From Bacteroidia bacterium (lineage in GTDB: Bacteria; Bacteroidota; Bacteroidia; Bacteroidales; BM520), in the NCBI GenBank assembly GCA_009930445.1, contig RZYD01000072.1:1-9308 (forward strand): 9,308 nt of DNA, in the 5' to 3' direction. The translations under genes and the position numbers were made by a program. Below are positions 1 through 6,920 of this stretch, piece by piece. The number at the start of each line of letters is the position of its first letter. Position 1 is the stretch's first letter. The notes beneath the pieces were generated by a model that saw only the letters and a list, made by a program, of their open reading frames with translations, had not been told where the DNA came from and searched no databases.

Positions 1-627
1 CTGGGGGGCACTTCCCACACCCTGCTGCCCGACATGATTGAAATCGGCAGTTTTATTGGCCTGGCCGCCATGACCCGATCAGAACTCACCATTAAAAATG
101 CGCATTGTGATCATCTGGGTATCATTCCCGAAATTTTCCGAAAACTGGGCATTTCAATCCTCCAACAAAACGACGACCTGTACATTCCTGCCAAAGAAGA
201 ATATATTGTGGAGAATTTTCTCGACGGATCCATTCTTACCATTGCTGATGCCCCATGGCCAGGTTTCACTCCTGACCTCATCAGCATTGCTCTTGTGGCA
301 GCTATCCAGTCCCGGGGCAGTGTGCTGCTCCACCAAAAAATGTTTGAAAGCAGGCTCTTTTTTGTGGATAAACTAATCGACATGGGTGCACAGATTATTC
401 TCTGTGACCCACACCGCGCCACAGTGATAGGGCTTAACCACCAGCATAAGCTCAAAGGCATTGAAATGACCTCTCCGGATATCCGGGCCGGAGTAGCGCT
501 GCTCATCGCGGCACTCTCAGCAAAAGGCACCAGCATTATCAACAATATTGAACAAATCGACAGAGGCTACCAAAACATTGATGTGCGACTTCGCACCCTG
601 AATGCCGACATTACAAGAATCCAATAA
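1..627 (+). CDS. murA: UDP-N-acetylglucosamine 1-carboxyvinyltransferase (MurA), C-terminal part, 5'-truncated by the window
   Basis: The reading frame is open from base 1 and gives 208 residues before a TAA, against about 420-435 for the whole family, so roughly the last half is present. MurA transfers enolpyruvate from PEP to UDP-GlcNAc in the cytoplasm, the first committed step of peptidoglycan synthesis. Visible family motifs are LLPDMIEIGSFIGLAAMT near the cut end, the PWPGFTPD segment whose Asp (codon at 274) aligns with the catalytic Asp305 of the E. coli enzyme, FESR, DIRAG and IDRGYQNID. The last three carry arginines matching E. coli Arg331, Arg371 and Arg397. The PEP-reactive Cys loop lies upstream and cannot be checked. 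An internal ATG at 34 is not the real start. A 78-base A/T-rich gap follows before the channel gene, with no convincing terminator. Confidence 0.96.
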   Translation: MGGTSHTLLPDMIEIGSFIGLAAMTRSELTIKNAHCDHLGIIPEIFRKLGISILQQNDDLYIPAKEEYIVENFLDGSILTIADAPWPGFTPDLISIALVAAIQSRGSVLLHQKMFESRLFFVDKLIDMGAQIILCDPHRATVIGLNHQHKLKGIEMTSPDIRAGVALLIAALSAKGTSIINNIEQIDRGYQNIDVRLRTLNADITRIQ

Positions 628-705
628 TCGATAGCGAAGTAAACATTTTAGGCTTTAGCGTGTTTAATTCAAAACCAATCTATCTTTTACTTAAAAATAA
701 TTACT

Positions 706-1512
706 ATGGAAAATTCAGTTCAAATGCTAAAAGACCTGTTTGTTCAATATGGTCTAAAAGTTATCGGAGCTATTGTGGTTCTGATTATTGGTTTATGGAT
801 TATTAAAGCCATAACCAAAGGATTAAGAAAGACCTTCGACCGTCGGAATATGGATGTGTCATTGCGGCCTTTCCTAACCGGATTGATTAGCGCATTACTG
901 AAAGTAATGCTGATAATCAGTGTCATCAGTATGCTTGGCATTCAAATGACCTCGTTCATTGCCATTCTGGGTGCGGTTGGTCTTGCCGTAGGTATGGCCT
1001 TATCCGGAACCCTTCAGAACTTCGCCGGCGGCGTAATGATCCTACTTTTTAAACCCTTTAAAGTAGGCGATTATATCACGGCTCAGGGGTATGATGGAAC
1101 GGTGAAGGAAATACAGATATTCAACACTATTCTTAACACGGTCGATAACAAAATTGTCATTATCCCGAACGGTGGATTATCAACGAGCTCTATGATCAAT
1201 TACAGTAAAGAACCTCAAAGAAGAGTTGATCTTTCGTTTGGCATTGGATATGCTGACGATATAGACAAAGCACGGGAAATCATTTTGGATGTAGCGGCAA
1301 AACACGGAAAAATCCTTACCGACCCCGAACCCTTTGCTAAAGTGGTTTCATTAGGTGACAGTAGTGTAAATTTCGCGGTAAGGTTGTGGGTAGAATCAGC
1401 TGATTACTGGGATGTGTTTTTCTATATGAATGAAAATGTAAAAAAAGCGTTTGATGCCAACGGAATCTCTATTCCTTTCCCACAATCCGACGTTCATATC
1501 TATAATAAATAA
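706..1512 (+). CDS. Small-conductance mechanosensitive channel, MscS family
   Basis: The 268-residue protein has the minimal MscS layout (E. coli MscS has 286). Hydrophobic segments lie at about 17-38, 58-80 and 84-114. The third is the Gly/Ala-rich pore helix (AVGLAVGMALSGTLQNFAGG) and leads into the signature KPFKVGDYI and the beta domain with NGGLSTSSMINYS. The C-terminal alpha/beta domain ends with the conserved IPFPQ motif at 256-260. Such channels open under membrane tension in the inner membrane and release solutes during hypo-osmotic shock. The ATG at 706 follows an A/T-rich leader without Shine-Dalgarno. A near-match to the Bacteroidota -7 element (TATCTTTT, 681-688) could be its promoter, but I see no good -33 element. 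The next gene starts 15 bases downstream, so co-transcription is likely. The family call is firm; which paralogue it is cannot be told. Confidence 0.95.
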   Translation: MENSVQMLKDLFVQYGLKVIGAIVVLIIGLWIIKAITKGLRKTFDRRNMDVSLRPFLTGLISALLKVMLIISVISMLGIQMTSFIAILGAVGLAVGMALSGTLQNFAGGVMILLFKPFKVGDYITAQGYDGTVKEIQIFNTILNTVDNKIVIIPNGGLSTSSMINYSKEPQRRVDLSFGIGYADDIDKAREIILDVAAKHGKILTDPEPFAKVVSLGDSSVNFAVRLWVESADYWDVFFYMNENVKKAFDANGISIPFPQSDVHIYNK

Positions 1513-1527
1513 GCACACGCTATCACT

Positions 1528-2397
1528 ATGAGAAATATACTATTACTTTTTCTGATCCTCAGCGGAATTTCAGTCCTGGCCCAGGAAGCGCAAGAAAGCC
1601 CGTGGAAAAAGAGTGCCGATATATCCCTGACTTTCTCGCAAGTAGCGCTGACAAACTGGGCTGCCGGTGGCAATGGATCAGTGGCGCTGAATACTTTCGG
1701 TAATTTCGGGCTGCATTATAAAGAAGGAAACAGCGACTGGGAGAACAAACTGGAACTCGCCTATGGATTGATAAAACCAGAAAATGAGATCCTTAAAAAA
1801 AGCGATGACAGAATCTATTTTGAATCGAAATACGGAGTTAAAGCGACCGAAAAACTGGATTACACCACACTATTAAGTTTCAGAACACAGTTTGTGGAAG
1901 GCTATAACTATCCGGAAGGCGAAGAAAAAGTGTATTTGTCGAACGTATTGGCACCAGCCTACCTCAACCTTAGCGTAGGGATTAACTGGAAGCCGGCAGA
2001 ATTTTTATCGGTTTTTCTCAGCCCTGCCAGTGCCCGCTATTTGTTGGTTAACGACCAGATACTAGCCAATCAGGGTGCTTTTGGTGTCGAACCCGGGGAA
2101 AAATCAAAATTTGAGTTCGGCGGTCTGGCAAAACTCAATTTCAAAAAGGATATTTTTGAAAATGTGAACCTGGCCACTAACCTCGAGTTGTTTTCCAATT
2201 ACTTCGATAAACCACAAAACATTGATATCCTTTGGGATGTGATGGTATTCCTGAAAATCAACAGCTTTCTTTCAGCCAACATTACCACGAATCTGATCTA
2301 TGACGATAATATCATGATAACAGATACGGAAGGAAATACAGGCCCCAGAGTACAATTCAAGGAAATTGCAGGCGTTGGTTTTTCCTATAAATTTTAA
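1528..2397 (+). CDS. DUF3078 family secreted protein, probable outer-membrane beta-barrel
   Basis: The 289-residue protein begins with a signal peptide: Arg2, a run of Leu/Ile, and a likely cleavage after Ala18 before QEAQ. The mature N-terminus contains SLTFSQVALTNWAAGGNGS and then LHYKEGNSDWENKLELAYG, the recognisable DUF3078 signature, a family found almost only in Bacteroidota and of unknown function. The body alternates polar and hydrophobic residues, is rich in aromatic residues, and ends in GFSYKF. A terminal Phe after alternating residues is typical of proteins assembled into the outer membrane. I infer an outer-membrane barrel; the sequence alone does not prove it. It lies 15 bases after the MscS gene and 3 bases before the phosphoesterase gene, so it probably shares their transcript. 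No Shine-Dalgarno is seen before the ATG. Confidence 0.88.
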   Translation: MRNILLLFLILSGISVLAQEAQESPWKKSADISLTFSQVALTNWAAGGNGSVALNTFGNFGLHYKEGNSDWENKLELAYGLIKPENEILKKSDDRIYFESKYGVKATEKLDYTTLLSFRTQFVEGYNYPEGEEKVYLSNVLAPAYLNLSVGINWKPAEFLSVFLSPASARYLLVNDQILANQGAFGVEPGEKSKFEFGGLAKLNFKKDIFENVNLATNLELFSNYFDKPQNIDILWDVMVFLKINSFLSANITTNLIYDDNIMITDTEGNTGPRVQFKEIAGVGFSYKF

Positions 2398-2400
2398 ACG

Positions 2401-2892
2401 ATGACACAAATCGGAATTATTTCCGATACCCATGGATTCCTGCATCCCGGCATCTCAGAACAACTCGCTGCCTGCGACGAAATCTGGCACGCCGGGGATG
2501 CAGGTTCTTTTACCCTCCTGCGCAATCTGCAAAGCCTTGCTCCGTTAAAAGCCGTGTACGGAAATATCGACGACTATCAGGTACGTCGGGAGCTACCCGA
2601 ATTCAGCTATTTTGAATCCGAGGGATTTCGTCTGTTTATGACACATATCGGAGGATACCCGGGAAAATATGCCCCGGGAATTCCCTATCGGTTAAAAGAA
2701 AATAAGCCCGATATAATGGTTGCCGGGCATAGCCATATTCTGAAGATTATTTACGATAAGAAATATAATCTGCTGTTTATTAATCCGGGTGCAGCAGGAA
2801 AGACCGGAATCCATAAGCTGATAACCATGGTAAAATTAACACTCGACAATCATGCGGTTAAGGACTTGAATATTATTGAGTACCCCCGATAA
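2401..2892 (+). CDS. YfcE/MJ0936-type metallophosphoesterase
   Basis: The 163-residue protein matches the small calcineurin-like phosphodiesterase family in length and motif order. Seen are SDTH (Asp9, His11), HAGD (Asp33), YGNID (Asn55), THIGG (His82) and GHSH (His110, His112), the full dinuclear metal site. Relatives such as E. coli YfcE and M. jannaschii MJ0936 hydrolyse phosphodiesters in vitro with Mn or Ni; the physiological substrate is not established and cannot be read here. There is no signal peptide, so it should be cytoplasmic. The ATG is 3 bases after the DUF3078 stop, which suggests translational coupling or at least one mRNA. Its stop is 5 bases from the stop of the convergent DUF4293 gene, so the two transcripts must overlap or end inside each other's coding regions. 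Confidence 0.92.
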   Translation: MTQIGIISDTHGFLHPGISEQLAACDEIWHAGDAGSFTLLRNLQSLAPLKAVYGNIDDYQVRRELPEFSYFESEGFRLFMTHIGGYPGKYAPGIPYRLKENKPDIMVAGHSHILKIIYDKKYNLLFINPGAAGKTGIHKLITMVKLTLDNHAVKDLNIIEYPR

Positions 2893-2897
2893 AGCCG

Positions 2898-3371
2898 TTA
2901 ACGGATACGATCCATGGAACGGATAATCCGCTCATCCTTCATTACTCCCCGTTGTGCCAGAATAATAAACACCAATGCGGCCAAGGGGAAAAACATCCCT
3001 TTAGGAGAAAGGTAATCCGCCTGAACCCCTACCCTTCCTTCAATCGTTGGAATGTAATAAAAAAAGACAAGGATCAGAAAAACAATCAGTAAAGCCAATG
3101 AAAAACGAATTAAAACCAACTGCTTTCGACGGTATTTAAATAAAATCAACGCCACGACAGGAAGGATAATCAATACGAGTGTAAATGCCAGCAATGGCCA
3201 GGTAAAATACACTGAAAAAGGAGAAGTAGCCTCCACCGAAATGTCACCAAACATGGTAATTGACAGGCGATAGGAAATATCGCCCCAGAAATCAGCAATC
3301 GGAAAGAAAAAGAGCATCAACATCATTACCGATGCCACAAAAAGGTATAAACTCTGAATACGTTGTATCAT
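2898..3371 (-). CDS. DUF4293 family integral membrane protein
   Basis: The 157-residue protein starts MIQRIQSLYL and has four hydrophobic segments at about 6-26, 57-79, 86-107 and 122-141. A soluble loop of about 30 residues follows the first segment. The cytosolic-looking tail ends KDERIIRSMDRIR. The start, four-helix layout and charged tail match DUF4293, a Bacteroidota inner-membrane family of unknown function often found next to rho, as here. From family memory I am fairly sure of the assignment; no function should be inferred. The gene is divergent from rho. A perfect -7 motif lies only 17 bases upstream of the start codon, so the leader would be very short (about a dozen bases). A perfect 10-base palindrome (CCGTTAACGG, 2895-2904) covers the stop codon. 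Confidence 0.88.
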   Translation of the reverse strand: MIQRIQSLYLFVASVMMLMLFFFPIADFWGDISYRLSITMFGDISVEATSPFSVYFTWPLLAFTLVLIILPVVALILFKYRRKQLVLIRFSLALLIVFLILVFFYYIPTIEGRVGVQADYLSPKGMFFPLAALVFIILAQRGVMKDERIIRSMDRIR

Positions 3372-3387
3372 TGTGAATTATTTTTGG

Positions 3388-3420
3388 CAAAGATAAGGAC
3401 GCCAAACCTGAAAAACACAA
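3388..3420 (-). promoter_or_regulatory. Predicted Bacteroidota-type promoter of the DUF4293 gene
   Basis: On the - strand the bases at 3395-3388 read TATCTTTG, an exact match to the Bacteroidota -7 consensus TAnnTTTG. A TTG at 3420-3418 lies 22 bases upstream, near the expected -33 position. The start of transcription would fall near 3384, leaving roughly 13 bases before the ATG at 3371. This is a motif match only; the -33 spacing is slightly long. Confidence 0.55.
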
Positions 3421-3446
3421 CATTTTTAAATTTTATGTGTTATATG

Positions 3447-3477
3447 TTTGGTAGTTTAAAAAAAAATAAGACCTTTG
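3447..3477 (+). promoter_or_regulatory. Predicted Bacteroidota-type promoter of rho
   Basis: TTTG at 3447-3450 is followed after 19 bases by GACCTTTG at 3470-3477. This matches the -33 element and, with one mismatch (G for T at the first position), the -7 element TAnnTTTG. Transcription would begin near 3481 and give rho a leader of about 145 bases. It is the best + strand candidate in the 3372-3627 gap, but it is a motif match only. Confidence 0.45.
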
Positions 3478-3548
3478 CAGGGTTAAGAGATATATAATCA
3501 ATAGAATATACGATCTTATCCAAAGGTTACATCTTAATTCAAATCATT

Positions 3549-3580
3549 TGTTACGGTCGGGTAACAGTTCATTTTTATTT
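3549..3580 (+). promoter_or_regulatory. Leader hairpin followed by a U-rich run upstream of rho
   Basis: TGTTAC (3549-3554) can pair with GTAACA (3561-3566) around the loop GGTCGG. A T-rich run (ATTTTTATTT, 3571-3580) follows four bases later. The stem is only six pairs with two G-C pairs, so it is weak as a terminator. A second copy of GTTAC lies at 3526-3530 and could pair with the same right arm, giving two exclusive folds. Its place in the predicted rho leader suggests an attenuator-like role, which is inference only. Confidence 0.25.
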
Positions 3581-3627
3581 ACATACACAACATATAACAG
3601 CAAAATTGCCAACATTAAAATATCATT

Positions 3628-5529
3628 ATGTACGATATTCTAGAATTAAACAGTAAACTCGTATCTGAGCTTAAAGTAATTGCTAAAGAGTTTGATATGA
3701 CAGGCATTGAAGGCCTGAAAAAACAAGAATTGATTTACAAAATTCTTGACCACCAGGCACTTAATCCAAAAATAAACAAACAGGAAAAAGCAACCGGTAA
3801 ACAACCCGTGCAAAGGGATTCCACTGCACTAAATGCCGAATCCAAGGGGAAAAATAATAAAACCAATCGGAGAGGTCGGCCGAAAAAGACAGAAATGCCG
3901 GCACCTGCAGCCCCAGAAACAGCAGCCAAAGAAGCTGCACCGCTGAGCCAGGAAAAAAGCTCAACGGGTCCAAAAGAGCAGCCGAAGGAACAAAAATCAA
4001 CCAATTACCGCGCTAAAAAACCCAGAAAACGGCTTTCTGACCCTGTGGCCTCCTCCCGCCTGTCACGTACCGACGACACCAAAGAAATCGATAAACCGAC
4101 AGGTGAAGCCATCGTCGAAAAACCGGCAGTAACCGCACCCACGAGTAAAATACCACAAACAGAAATCCAAAACAAACGGGTCGATTCTCCGGTACAAAAA
4201 ACCAAAGACTACGAACCTATTGAAAAGTCAGAACCCAGGCCGGAAAGAATTCCCAGAAAAGAGTACCCTACCCAGCCCAACAGAGAAAACAGGAAAATAC
4301 AGGAATCAAAAGAATCGAACGAACCTACCAGAGATTCCCAGGACGAACAGCCTAAAGAAAATAAAAACGACAAAAAAGAAGAAAAGAAAAAAGAAGCTTT
4401 CTCTTTCGATTTTGATAGCATTGTTTTAAGTGAAGGTGTGCTGGAAATCATGCCTGACGGATACGGCTTCCTGCGCTCAAGCGATTATAACTACTTAAAC
4501 TCACCCGACGATATCTACGTATCCCAGTCACAGATCAAACTCTTCGGGCTAAAAACCGGAGATACAGTGCAGGGAAGCATCCGCCCTCCAAAAGAAGGAG
4601 AAAAATACTTCCCGCTTATTAAAGTGGAGAAAATTAACGGAAAATCACCGGAAGAGGTACGCGACCGGATACCCTTCGATTTTCTGACACCCCTCTTCCC
4701 GGAAGAAAAATTCAACCTCGCTAATCATCCGCAGGCCACACTCAGCTCGCGTGTTATCGATTTGTTTACACCCATTGGGAAAGGACAACGCGGACTTATC
4801 GTAGCGCAACCCAAAACAGGAAAAACCATGCTTCTCAAAGAGATTGCCAATGCTATCGCACACAATCATCCGGAAGCCTATCTGATTATACTACTGATTG
4901 ACGAACGCCCTGAAGAGGTAACGGATATGGCGCGCAGCGTGAAAGCCGAAGTCATCTCCTCTACATTTGACGAACCGGCCGACAGGCATGTAAAAATCGC
5001 CAATATCGTACTCGAAAAAGCCAAACGAATGGTAGAATGTGGCCACGATGTGGTGATTCTGCTCGACTCCATTACGCGCCTGGCACGCGCCTATAACACC
5101 GTATCACCTGCTTCAGGAAAAGTACTCTCCGGTGGGGTGGAAGCCAATGCCTTACAAAAGCCCAAACGCTTCTTCGGCGCAGCCCGAAAAATTGAAAAAG
5201 GAGGCTCACTTACTATCCTGGCAACCGCACTCATCGACACAGGATCGAAAATGGATGAAGTGATCTTTGAAGAATTTAAAGGCACCGGAAATATGGAGTT
5301 ACAACTCGACCGTAAACTTTCGAACAAACGAATTTACCCTGCAGTTGATCTGGTTGCTTCTTCCACACGCCGCGACGACCTGCTGGTAAGCAAAGAAATG
5401 CTGCAACGAATCTGGATTCTGAGAAACCATCTGGCAGATATGAACTCCCTCGAAGCCATGGAATTTATTAAAGACAGAATGAAATTCACTAACTCTAACG
5501 AGGAATTTCTGGTCTCTATGAATGGATAA
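3628..5529 (+). CDS. rho: Transcription termination factor Rho with a long disordered insertion
   Basis: Rho is a hexameric RNA-dependent ATPase that ends transcription by translocating along nascent RNA. The 633-residue protein (E. coli Rho has 419) has an N-terminal Rho_N helical domain (about 1-45) and then about 210 charged, low-complexity residues (47-257) rich in Lys, Glu, Pro, Ser and Thr, including an AT-hook-like RGRPKK at 82-87. The cold-shock-type RNA-binding domain (about 268-340, with DGYGFLRS) follows, then the RecA-type ATPase: Walker A QPKTGKT at 394-400, DERPEE at 425-430, Walker B VVILLD ending at Asp480, the Q-loop region ASGKVLSGGVEAN, the R-loop EFKGTGN and an arginine-finger region STRRDDLL at 578-586. 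No catalytic element is missing. The ATG at 3628 opens the Rho_N domain directly. An intrinsic terminator follows, and the tail overlaps the convergent Mur ligase gene by 14 bases. Confidence 0.98.
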   Translation: MYDILELNSKLVSELKVIAKEFDMTGIEGLKKQELIYKILDHQALNPKINKQEKATGKQPVQRDSTALNAESKGKNNKTNRRGRPKKTEMPAPAAPETAAKEAAPLSQEKSSTGPKEQPKEQKSTNYRAKKPRKRLSDPVASSRLSRTDDTKEIDKPTGEAIVEKPAVTAPTSKIPQTEIQNKRVDSPVQKTKDYEPIEKSEPRPERIPRKEYPTQPNRENRKIQESKESNEPTRDSQDEQPKENKNDKKEEKKKEAFSFDFDSIVLSEGVLEIMPDGYGFLRSSDYNYLNSPDDIYVSQSQIKLFGLKTGDTVQGSIRPPKEGEKYFPLIKVEKINGKSPEEVRDRIPFDFLTPLFPEEKFNLANHPQATLSSRVIDLFTPIGKGQRGLIVAQPKTGKTMLLKEIANAIAHNHPEAYLIILLIDERPEEVTDMARSVKAEVISSTFDEPADRHVKIANIVLEKAKRMVECGHDVVILLDSITRLARAYNTVSPASGKVLSGGVEANALQKPKRFFGAARKIEKGGSLTILATALIDTGSKMDEVIFEEFKGTGNMELQLDRKLSNKRIYPAVDLVASSTRRDDLLVSKEMLQRIWILRNHLADMNSLEAMEFIKDRMKFTNSNEEFLVSMNG

Positions 5530-6859
5530 GCGAGGAAACAATTCCTCCAAAATCGCCCGAACTCATTAAAAGAAGCACGCATTTTCCGTGCTTCTTTTTT
5601 GCAATATAAGGAGCAATTTGAGCTGCATCATCAACCACCTCCACCCCATCGCCAAAGGCACTTTTTACCTGCGAAATGGTCAAAGGTGCAAGACGTTTCA
5701 GCGCCAGAACGTGTGGGTTAAAATAAACCAGTGCACGATCTGCCGGGTGCATTGAATCCTTATAAAAAAGCAGAAAGCCGGCACTTAAGCTACTAAAAGT
5801 ATGGAGTTCAAAAACAGCGATAAGATGATGCGTTGGATACTGCTCGCGTACTGCAGCCACAGTAGCGCGAACCTTTGAAGGCGCGTGGGCAAAATCACGA
5901 AATACGACCATGTCATCATCCTCGCGGATTTTCTCCAGCCGGTTGGAGGCCCCAGAAAAAGAGGCCATGTTCCGATAAAACTCCTGTCGCGATAAACCCA
6001 ACTGCATGCACACCAATGCAGCACCATTCAAATTCAACATATTATGTTTTCCAAACACCTGCATAGGAAAATTTTTACCCATATAATGGATTTCGGTACC
6101 GCTTCCTGCTACCGAATAATCTGGTGTCAAATAGGGAATTTTTATAATACTTGTAGTATCGTTTCTCACAATTTTCGCCACAACCGCATCCTCCTCACAA
6201 TAGATCAACGTCCCTCTTGAATCGATTGTTTTGATAAACGTTGTGAACTGCGATTTATAATTTTCCCAGGTGGGAAATACATTTTTATGATCCCACTCAA
6301 TGCCACTGATAAGTGCCACTTGGGGTTTGTAAACATGGAACTTGGGTCGGCGATCCAACGCAGAGGTAAGGTATTCATCCCCTTCGATTACCACTACCTG
6401 TGCCTTGTCGGTGAGTTTAACCGTTAGCTCAAATCCCTCCAGCTGAGCTCCCACAAGGTAATCGCAATTCACACCCGAAACCTGCAAAGCATGGATAACC
6501 ATGGAAGTAATGGTGGTTTTACCATGGCTCCCACCAATCACCACCCGGGTTTTATCTTTGGTTTGTGTATACACAAACTCCGGAAACGAATAAATCTTTA
6601 TTCCCAAAGCTTTAGCGGTAATTAACTCCGGATTATCCTCCCGGGCATGCATTCCCAGAATCACAGCATCCAGATCAGAAACAATTTTTTCAGGGTGCCA
6701 GCCAAAGGCTTCAGGCAATAACCCGTTCGATTCCAGCCGTGACTTTGAAGGATCAAAGATCTCATCATCAGAACCTGTAACCTGATATCCTTTATTTTTC
6801 AAAGCAATAGCCAGATTGTGCATTACCGCACCGCCAATAGCAATAAAGTGAATTCGCAT
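5516..6859 (-). CDS. mpl: Mur ligase, probable UDP-N-acetylmuramate:tripeptide ligase (Mpl-like)
   Basis: The 447-residue protein has the three-domain Mur ligase layout. The N-terminal Rossmann-like domain begins MRIHFIAIGGAVMHNLA, with GSDDEIFDPSKS at 29-40. The central ATPase domain has P-loop GGSHGKTT at 109-116, EGDEY at 159-163 and His191 in WDHKN. The C-terminal domain contains GKHNMLN, RDFAHAPSK around 321-329 and SSGDFGGI near the end. The His-Asn pair and DFAH motif place it in the MurC/Mpl branch. The GSDD and MSSGDFGGI features and the length fit Mpl, which reattaches recycled L-Ala-D-Glu-mDAP to UDP-MurNAc in the cytoplasm. MurC is the alternative, but it is usually longer and has DYGHHP. 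The promoter lies about 20 bases upstream; the tail overlaps rho and contains rho's terminator. Confidence 0.88.
   Translation of the reverse strand: MRIHFIAIGGAVMHNLAIALKNKGYQVTGSDDEIFDPSKSRLESNGLLPEAFGWHPEKIVSDLDAVILGMHAREDNPELITAKALGIKIYSFPEFVYTQTKDKTRVVIGGSHGKTTITSMVIHALQVSGVNCDYLVGAQLEGFELTVKLTDKAQVVVIEGDEYLTSALDRRPKFHVYKPQVALISGIEWDHKNVFPTWENYKSQFTTFIKTIDSRGTLIYCEEDAVVAKIVRNDTTSIIKIPYLTPDYSVAGSGTEIHYMGKNFPMQVFGKHNMLNLNGAALVCMQLGLSRQEFYRNMASFSGASNRLEKIREDDDMVVFRDFAHAPSKVRATVAAVREQYPTHHLIAVFELHTFSSLSAGFLLFYKDSMHPADRALVYFNPHVLALKRLAPLTISQVKSAFGDGVEVVDDAAQIAPYIAKKKHGKCVLLLMSSGDFGGIVSSLIHS
5568..5600 (+). terminator. Intrinsic terminator of rho, lying inside the Mur ligase coding region
   Basis: Bases 5568-5579 pair perfectly with 5587-5598 (12 pairs, core GAAGCACG with CGTGCTTC) around a 7-base loop. 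The right arm runs straight into six T residues (5595-5600). It is 38 bases past the rho stop codon and oriented to end rho transcription. Read on the other strand the run after the stem is only TTTTAA, so termination there would be weaker. The same bases encode the AKKKHGKCVLL stretch near the C-terminus of the convergent ligase. Confidence 0.88.
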
Positions 6860-6863
6860 AGTG

Positions 6864-6896
6864 ATTGTTTGTTTTGAACAAACTTACGTAATTTTG
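6864..6896 (+). promoter_or_regulatory. Predicted promoter of the metallo-beta-lactamase-fold hydrolase gene
   Basis: TAATTTTG at 6889-6896 is an exact -7 match on the + strand. ATTG at 6864-6867 lies 21 bases upstream and TTTG at 6868-6871 lies 17 bases upstream; either could be the -33 element. The leader to the ATG at 6921 would be about 20 bases. The -33 region of this promoter overlaps the start region of the divergent ligase promoter. Confidence 0.5.
6879..6886 (-). promoter_or_regulatory. Predicted -7 promoter element of the Mur ligase gene
   Basis: On the - strand these bases read TAAGTTTG, an exact TAnnTTTG match, 20 bases upstream of the ATG at 6859. No clear TTG is seen at the -33 distance, so only the -7 element is supported. 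It sits two bases from an oppositely directed -7 element. Confidence 0.45.
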
Positions 6897-6920
6897 AGTT
6901 TTCTTTGATAAAATAATCGA

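Noticed and set aside
111..545. A 144-residue open frame on the - strand within murA.
   Set aside because: It lies fully inside a conserved murA reading frame and its product has no family features.
3735..4451. Several long open frames on the - strand opposite the disordered segment of rho.
   Set aside because: They are a by-product of Lys/Glu/Pro-rich codons on the + strand. Their products are Ser/Phe/Leu-rich with no recognisable motif, and rho is unambiguous.
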